Positions 48,701 to 64,000 of a stretch of 64,000 nucleotides of DNA are shown one piece after another. The translations under genes and the position numbers were made by a program. The DNA is from Thamnaconus septentrionalis (Eukaryota; Chordata; Actinopteri; Tetraodontiformes; Monacanthidae), in the NCBI GenBank assembly GCA_009823395.1, contig CM020517.1:13377001-13441000 (forward strand), in the 5' to 3' direction. Within the stretch, counting starts at the first letter, position 1. Every line of letters starts with the position of its first letter. The notes below the pieces were generated by a model. The model was not told the DNA's origin, did no database searches, and saw nothing but the letters and a program-made list of their open reading frames with translations.

Positions 48701-50496
48701 GGGCTGTGGTCACGGCTATTGACATCCCGCTAGGTGAGTGTTGCCCAAAACAAGACCTAAAGAGGAATGTTATGTAACAGGAATAAGCAGCCCAGTAAAC
48801 ATGAGCCGGTGAACCCCGACGCCCTCTAGTGGCAGAGATGAAGCACACTCCCCCCGTTCAGCCACGTCCATAAAGCTAAAAATGACCTAGCACGGTGACC
48901 CAGTGGGTTTTACTGGCTGTAAAATATGCTCTGCCGCTTGTGTCCTAATTTAGGAATCAAAATTATCTAATGATTCTCTGAGCCGACGGTCAATCAATGA
49001 GGCCTCCCTAATGACAAACGAGTTATGTCATGGTGGCCTAGTTGTGGCAGAGACTGGGCCAAGCTGTGTGTCTCTTGCTGAGTCACTGTAGATTACACAC
49101 ATGTCATTTTCAAGGTGGAAGCTGATCTGAAAACACAGTAAAAGGTTGAGTTGCAGTTTTTTCTTTTACATTAAACTCTCCAGTTGTTAGAGCTAGAAAT
49201 TAAAATCCCACTTTGCTCAGTGACTCTGGTATCTTCAGACCGTGTCAGGCAGTTTTTTTCTGGGTGCAAAGGTGAGGCAGATGACCGGTGATCTGGTTAA
49301 CATATTTCATTTTACAATGCTTCCATCTGTAAACTCGCCATTCCTGTCTGCGTGAGGCGGTGAGTCAGCTCTACTTCGCTGAAGTGCTGCACTATTGTCC
49401 ATATTGTGCTTTGGTCTCTGGGTGTTTCAGACTGAGGAAAACCGCTCTGAATCTGCACAGCCATCGAGAAAAACCAAAAAACAACAACAATAAACACAAT
49501 TGGTCAATTCTGTGTAGACTTAAATACACACCTCAAGTTGTGACCATATTCTCCCTTCAGTTTTTTTCTTGCTTGTTTAAATTGAGTCTTCTATTCTTAA
49601 AAATCAATAAGTTGTCTGTTTATAAATGTGCAAAAGTCTTCAGATTTTCCTCTTGATGAAGAATGTCTCGAAAATAATACTTTGAGATATTTTATATTTG
49701 TTTTTCTGTGCAATCGAGGGTGTAATTAAGAATCCTTAAGATACAACTTCCTGTTTGGATTGTTCAGGAAGTGCCAACAGAAATAGAATATTAGATTTTT
49801 TTTTTTAATTTATTGAAAAGCCTATTCATGTATTTTGATAATAACCACCATTCATGTATGTCGGTATTGGCTCGGGGCAGCAGGCTTACAGCTTCACTTG
49901 TGTACTTTTAGCCCCCTGTTTGCAGCCTGCCACAAAATGCTGCATGCTACCCTCCTCCTTAGTTTCATCTTCCATTGTTATAACAAGGCAGCTGTGATGA
50001 TGTCACAGTAAGAATATCTGGACTTGTTGTCACTCACCAGGGAAAACCCGTCAGTCAGTGAGTTATCCGAGCCCTTTGTGACGTCACAGACGGGTTGATT
50101 TTCTAAAAGCATAAGAATTTTTCCTCATCCCTGCGAAGTTCACAGACAGGCTGGAGACCTGAATCACTGTTTGAACTGTTCCGCCGCAGTTTCAGTTTTC
50201 ACAGTCTGCCAGACTGCGCAGCTAATTGGGTGTGTTTGTGCTCGACTGCCGCCGCCGCTGCAGGCCTGGTGAAAGACGCGGCCCGTCCTGCCTACTGGGT
50301 GCCGGACCAGGACATCCTGTGTTGCCACGGCTGCCAGCGCGACTTCACCGCCAAGCTGTCCAAGCACCACTGCCGGGCCTGCGGCCAGGGCGTGTGTGAC
50401 GACTGCTCGCCGGAGCGCCGCCCCGTCCCGTCGCGGGGCTGGGACCACCCCGTGCGCGTGTGCAAGACCTGCGACCAGAAGCCCGGGGAACTTTAA
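42060..50496 (+). CDS. zfyve1: Zinc finger FYVE domain-containing protein 1 (DFCP1), 11 coding exons
   Basis: PI3P-binding ER/Golgi and lipid-droplet protein that marks omegasomes, where autophagosomes form. Exons: 42060-42602, 43010-43514, 44507-44721, 45425-45531, 45617-45725, 45870-45967, 47118-47235, 47579-47749, 47974-48154, 48620-48733, 50264-50496; GT-AG and phase-consistent; 797 aa (human 777). Order: N-terminal Cys/His zinc-binding region (about 17-135), a Pro/Ala-rich linker, NTPase domain with P-loop GNTGEGKS (207-214) and DTEG (255-258), the ER-targeting region with C-x2-C pairs (about 445-545), FYVE 1 (about 623-675, TKHHCRACGEGFC) and FYVE 2 (about 740-790, SKHHCRACGQGVC). Start ATG 42060 gives MSGHGSSSEKGVN, matching the family N-terminus. 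Intron 1 carries a SINE, intron 6 a Tc1-type MITE, intron 7 an L2 fragment. Intron 5 is stop-free and a multiple of three (see findings). Introns 2, 3, 9 and 10 show nothing notable except a GAGACCAAGAC-rich degenerate repeat (48285-48400) in intron 9. Confidence 0.96.
42677..42974 (+). mobile_element. tRNA-derived SINE in zfyve1 intron 1
   Basis: About 300 bp. Head with pol III A box (TAGCTCAGGAGGTAGAGTGG, from 42687) and B box (GGTTCAAATCC, 42726-42736), a fish-SINE body (GTCCTTGGGCAAGACATTTAA, AAAGCGCTTTGGGTGCC, CTATATAAGTTCAATCC) and an ATT-type tail. Diverged in places; not a functional tRNA gene, as no cloverleaf forms beyond the boxes. Confidence 0.85.
44077..44100. repeat. T run in zfyve1 intron 2
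   Basis: About 23 consecutive T. Confidence 0.9.
45735..45779 (+). repeat. (CTG)15 in zfyve1 intron 5
   Basis: Fifteen CTG units starting nine bases after the exon 5 donor (AAG|GTAGGCGTG), on the sense strand of the gene. The 144-bp intron around it has no stop in the gene's frame. Confidence 0.95.
46638..47011 (+). mobile_element. Tc1/mariner-type MITE in zfyve1 intron 6
   Basis: A 374-bp element with inverted ends CACTACCAGTCAAAAGTTTG and CAAACTATTGACTGGTAGTG. TA precedes the left end (46636-46637); the right TA is mutated to CA. It has no transposase frame. This end sequence is widespread in fish Tc1-like families. Confidence 0.85.
47255..47535 (-). mobile_element. L2-type LINE 3' fragment in zfyve1 intron 7
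   Basis: On the - strand it encodes LWNSLSSDIPDVDSLPLFKF followed by QTQKP, matching the LWNSLPxxIRxxxxLxxFK motif near the end of L2-clade ORF2, then a stop and a short tail region (TGCCTTTCTGAGCACCCAAGG on the + strand). 5'-truncated and inactive. The fragment ends about 45 bp before exon 8. Confidence 0.7.
50071..50088 (-). repeat. Copy 3 of the 18-bp CRE-like dispersed motif
   Basis: Reads TGTGACGTCACAAAGGGC on the - strand; see 15183 and 34643. This copy contains the perfect CRE TGACGTCA. Confidence 0.6.
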
Positions 50497-52440
50497 CAGA
50501 GGGGAACCATCTTCCTTCCACGGTCCGCCGGCCACCGCCGCCGCCGCTTTACCTCGTGTCGTGCCGGGGCGTCCGCCTCGCGTCTGTGGAAAGGAAGTTT
50601 TAGGTCAGATTTAGCAGATTTAGGACTTCTGAGTTCCTGTGGCCTTTTTAGAACAGCCAGAAACAATGTGAGTTACTTGACTTGAGTGTAAAAAAAAAGA
50701 AAGAAAAAAAAAAAAGCTGTACTTACACTCTTGATTATTCACAGTTAAATATTTTAATTCTTTCTGACACAAGTACGTTTCTCTGTTTAAGCGAGGCTGT
50801 CGAGCTATTTTTCTACTATCGGAAAATATTATAAAAAAAATGTATCATTTAAATACTATTAGCTGAGGGGGCTGTTGCGTTTAGTTTCTTTTTTCTCTGA
50901 TGAACATGTTTTGTTTTTTTCTCCGATGTTGTATCTGTAACGGCGAGGACGTATTTTATATCAGCGTAGGATCCATCGCATGCTCAGCTGCAACATTTTC
51001 AGTTTTTGCACTAAGCCTTTATCCCCCCCCCAACCCCCACCCCCACCCCCAGCTGTTATAGGCTGCTGCTGCCATGGCCAAAATCCAGATAAACTCAACG
51101 ATGTGTCTGTCTCACACTGAGCTGAAACGCACCGCAGTAGGTCCAGGCGGGTGGGGTGTCGGGGGTTGGTTGGGGGTGGGGGTGGGGGGGGTGGGGGGTA
51201 ATTATATATATCTGGTGTGCCAAAATCATTCAGGTCACTGTGTTTGTGCCGATATAATGTTTATATTTGCTCATGTAATCCGTGGTCATATGGATGGACA
51301 TTGAACTATGTTAGAGGAATATACATTTTAAATGTGGAAAATTATTTATGTATCGAAGATGAAAAGAAAACTAGCACTCGTGCATGACAGTCTGACAGGC
51401 CCACGGCCTCCTCTTCCTCCTCTGTGTGACCAGAGGACGGCTGAATGAACGACACCGTCCGTCTGTCACCAAGCGGCATTTCGGAGAACGCACACGTCAG
51501 GAAATGTGCGTTTTGTTTTTGTGGGTTTTTTTTTATTCATTTTGTTTTCACTTTTTTCTTTTTATCAATATTTGCAGTTGTATTAGAGGAATGACAAATA
51601 CTCAAAGCGTGTCTTGAAACCAGTTTTATAAATGACATTCACGCCTTCAGATCTCTGTAGGCAGTCTAACAGGATCGAGATTCCCGACAAAGGTCAACAC
51701 ATTTTTTTTTCCACTCAGTTCCGTTTTCGACAGGTCACACTTCATTTCTCCCGTCATTTTACATGTTACTCTAATTGCGTTTGATAAGTTAATTTTCTTA
51801 AGTCCCTCCTTCTTTTTGTTGGATATTAGTGACTGTATAGATATTTATATACTTTAATGTGACTGTATGTGAACCATCCTGTCTTCATACTTGTTTTTAA
51901 CCTTATTTTTCCTCCCTCATATTTGATCCTATGAGCTTTAACTCCTGTATGCTTACCTGTTTTGAGTTGACGAGTGATTAAACTCTCAAACCTGGATGTT
52001 GTTGAAAGCACAAGGTGATGCCTTTAACACACACATGCTTGTATATTGTTCAGAGAATGCGGAGGGCAACGGGGACGTCTGTGGATTGTAAGCTATGTCG
52101 ATAAAGTGAATTATCTTTGCTGCCGACGCGGAACTTTATGGTTCTGATGATGAAGAGTGTTTGCCTTGCCTCAGACCAGATTTATCTGTCTGACTTGCAT
52201 CACGCACGCACCCTTGTGAGAGATGCAGACATTGCACAGTTTAAAACAAACGAGCAAAACAAAAAACATACACATGATGTACTGCTAAACTTGAAATGTT
52301 TGATTTTACCCGGTCATCTGGGTTTTGTTGTGCGTTTTCTTTTCTTTTTTTTGTATCTGTGCTTTTTGTTTTCTCCCTTTGAAACATTGTGCTGCCCACC
52401 CACCTACACACTACGAATAAAACAGGAATGACATGGACTC
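50497..52440 (+). other. zfyve1: zfyve1 3' UTR (probable)
   Basis: About 1.9 kb up to AATAAA at 52416-52421, the first canonical signal after the stop (an ATTAAA lies at 51969). It contains a C-rich tract (51023-51050) and a G-rich tract (51148-51198) that can pair with each other (see findings). Confidence 0.5.
51034..51188 (+). repeat. Long-range inverted repeat in zfyve1 3' UTR
   Basis: CCCCCACCCCCACCCCC at 51034-51050 and its exact complement GGGGGTGGGGGTGGGGG at 51172-51188, separated by 121 nt. The G arm alone also fits a G-quadruplex pattern. Confidence 0.8.
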
Positions 52441-53056
52441 ATCTTGAAAAGCTAACCAAGTGATAATGTTTAGATACTCGCTCAAGTCATGCGTAGGATT
52501 AAAGTTGAATCAACCGGTGTTGGGTTTTTACAACAAAATAAGAAGAATAAGAGAAGAAACCTAATGTAGAACTGTCTCCATGTCTTAAGTGTGTTTGTTT
52601 GTGTGCTCTAATCTCCCTGTGCCCAACCACTTATTTGTCCTGCATGTGGGAGGGATAGATCATGTGCACGCCTGTGTATTATGAGCCTTTGCTTCCATTC
52701 CTTCTCCGGCTCCGCTAACTCTGATAAAGCGAGGAGGGAAATTGTTTGCTTGGTGCTTATTGATGATGATGATAAATGATTTATAATTATTTTAATAAAT
52801 AATTAAACCCCAGCTTCCCGACTTAATATCCCTGTGCCACTTGCATTTGCGCGCTCCCGGCGGCAGGGGCAGCCGCTCTCGGGAGCGAGTCGCGGCGCCC
52901 ACCGAGGCGCTCTTTAAAGTGCCATTATTGTGCGATTGTGCACAATATAAATACAAGGGGAAAACCCTTTAAAATATCTTCTCTTTTTTTTTTTTTTTTT
53001 TTTTTTTGACAGTTTGCCTCGCGAGGCCACGCCCCCCCGTCGGCAGTCGCCGCGGA
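52441..53056. other. zfyve1-dpf3 spacer
   Basis: AT-rich, then GC-rich from about 52850. A T run of about 22 lies at 52986-53007. No gene seen. Confidence 0.5.
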
Positions 53057-53102
53057 CGCGATTGGTCCGCCGAAATCAGCCCGTGTCGCGATTGGTCCGC
53101 CG
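53057..53102 (+). promoter_or_regulatory. dpf3: dpf3 promoter: tandem reversed CCAAT boxes
   Basis: The 16-mer CGCGATTGGTCCGCCG occurs twice (53057-53072 and 53087-53102), placing two ATTGG cores exactly 30 bp apart, about three helical turns, just upstream of the dpf3 start codon. Multiple spaced CCAAT boxes are typical NF-Y promoters. The start codon itself lies in CAAAATGGCGGC (53157-53168), a YY1 consensus, suggesting a TATA-less promoter with a short leader. Confidence 0.55.
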
Positions 53103-53160
53103 CCGTAGGTTTCCCCCATCAGAACTGCAAGACGCCGATATTGCGTTACATTGTGGCAAA

Positions 53161-62810
<9,650 letters not shown>

Positions 62811-63587
62811 GTACGCACGCGCGCACACACACACACACGCACAGTGAAATTAAAACAAAAAAAAAAGTATCATCTTTTTTCTGTGTTTTTAACTTTGTTT
62901 CCATAAAACCTTTTTAAGGCACATTTTGAAAAATATCACATTCGCACATTTGCGCTTGCTGCAAAATTCGAAACGCTGTTTTTCTTGTTTTCAATTGCTG
63001 TGGAAGTTTGCCCAAATTTCACCTGACATTCAATGGAAACTTGAATGGGTAGTACTTGAAGTGGTATAAGACAACGGGAACAATAATAATAATAATGATC
63101 ATAGTAATCCTGACAATAATAAATAATACGTTTTGGGAGTTTGTTCAGAAGGCAGAGAGCGACTGCTGCTCGCTGACCGTGAAAACCAGGGAAGATGAAG
63201 AGGAAGCTACTTAATAATGGCTGCTACTAAAGAGATTAGTGCCAATCCTGCAGCTGCAGCTCTTCCACCAGAACTGGTTGGCTTGCTTTTTGTTTTTTTT
63301 GTCTGTGTGTTTGTTTTTTCTTTTGGTATGACACAGCAGTGGTTTTCAAAGTGTGGGCCGCCAGGTGGCGCCAGAGATACCACAGAAGATTGAATTGAAT
63401 TGGAAAATGCAAATACATAAATAATAGAATCAAACTGTCTTTCATTTATTATTATCAGATATAATCTAATAATTGTTTAATCATTATATATTAAATATAT
63501 TGTTACAATTGCCTGCCAGTCGAAATGGAAAAGTTTGGGAAGCTTTGTAACTAAGAGCAAAGAGCAGCAATGAAGGCATTTCCCAGT

Positions 63588-63589
63588 AG

Positions 63590-63625
<36 letters not shown>
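63588..63625. repeat. (ACT)n microsatellite
   Basis: About 12 ACT trinucleotides in dpf3 intron 2. Confidence 0.95.
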
Positions 63626-63836
63626 AACTAATACTAGCGGTAGTTAAACTGTCTCTGGAAGGAGTTTAGTTAAACAGTGTGAAAAACTGTCTCTGATTAT
63701 CAGTATTAGTTGGTGCCAGTCTGGCTGTTTCACACTGGGAGTCACACAGCATCACAACCACCACTGGGGTTCAACAGAAGGAGGAGATGTCAGGGGTCAG
63801 AGGTCAGAGTGGGCAGACTGGTCGGAGACCGTGGAG

Positions 63837-64000
63837 CAGCGGTGTCAAACTCAAATACGCAGTGGGGCCAAAATTTCAAACTTTGACAAAGTCGCAGGCC
63901 AACATTAATATTTATTGAAAATAAATATTAATGTTCTCCAGATAGAACGGTGAACCTCTCTATATGGACCCAAACAAGTTTAGCTTGAACCTGAATAATA
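63837..64000. mobile_element. Second copy of the 61886-type transposon, cut by the window end
   Basis: Starts CAGCGGTGTCAAACTCAAAT and follows the 61886 copy through CAGTGGGGCCAAAAT, GACAAAGTCG and AATATTTATTGAAAA to the last base. The right end is outside the window. Confidence 0.8.

Larger units (their letters stand above)
62811..64000 (+). other. dpf3: dpf3 intron 2, 5' part
   Basis: Begins with donor GTACGC and a short (CA)n. AT-rich, with no further exon recognised before the window ends. It contains an (ACT)n repeat and the start of a second transposon copy. Confidence 0.6.

Overview
The window is vertebrate nuclear DNA, almost certainly from a teleost fish and probably a percomorph; the species cannot be named from the sequence. 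The genes are vertebrate orthologues with compact GT-AG introns. The spacers hold what fish genomes usually hold: nonautonomous DNA transposons with short terminal inverted repeats, a tRNA-derived SINE, 5'-truncated L2-type LINE fragments and many microsatellites. There is no bacterial, organellar, viral or CRISPR content.

Five protein-coding genes lie on the + strand, and I rebuilt them exon by exon from splice sites and reading phase. dll4 (17134-22483, 11 coding exons, 692 aa) is a complete Notch ligand. chac1 (25951-27170, 3 coding exons, 207 aa) is a complete glutathione-specific gamma-glutamylcyclotransferase. rhov (38998-39842, 3 exons) is an atypical Rho GTPase whose last exon carries a one-base frameshift in this sequence. 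zfyve1 (42060-50496, 11 coding exons, 797 aa) is a complete DFCP1, an omegasome/ER protein with two FYVE fingers. dpf3 (from 53161, two exons seen, running out of the window) is a BAF-complex subunit. I found no genes on the - strand.

Layout: 1-16.7 kb is the gene-free flank upstream of dll4. dll4 and chac1 follow closely. A gene-free 11 kb spacer (27.6-38.9 kb) leads to rhov. zfyve1 starts 2 kb after rhov, and dpf3 starts about 0.7 kb after the zfyve1 polyadenylation signal. The dpf3 first intron (9.5 kb) is the main repeat-rich area. In human, dll4/chac1/rhov correspond to a 15q15 block and zfyve1/dpf3 to a 14q24 block, so the window joins two blocks that are separate in human. The genes do not form one pathway: dll4 sends the Notch signal, chac1 degrades glutathione and is also reported to restrain Notch maturation, and the other three act in cytoskeletal, autophagy and chromatin processes.

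The observations I rate highest are: a stop-free, 3n-length zfyve1 intron that would add a 15-leucine run if retained; the rhov frameshift together with loss of the terminal palmitoylation cysteine; an upstream ORF with a strong Kozak context in the dll4 leader; a dll4 intron 10 whose retention would mask the PDZ ligand; a SOX/ETS/RBPJ-like motif cluster in dll4 intron 3; and a transposon in dpf3 intron 1 carrying a ZNF143/THAP11-like motif and a TATA box.
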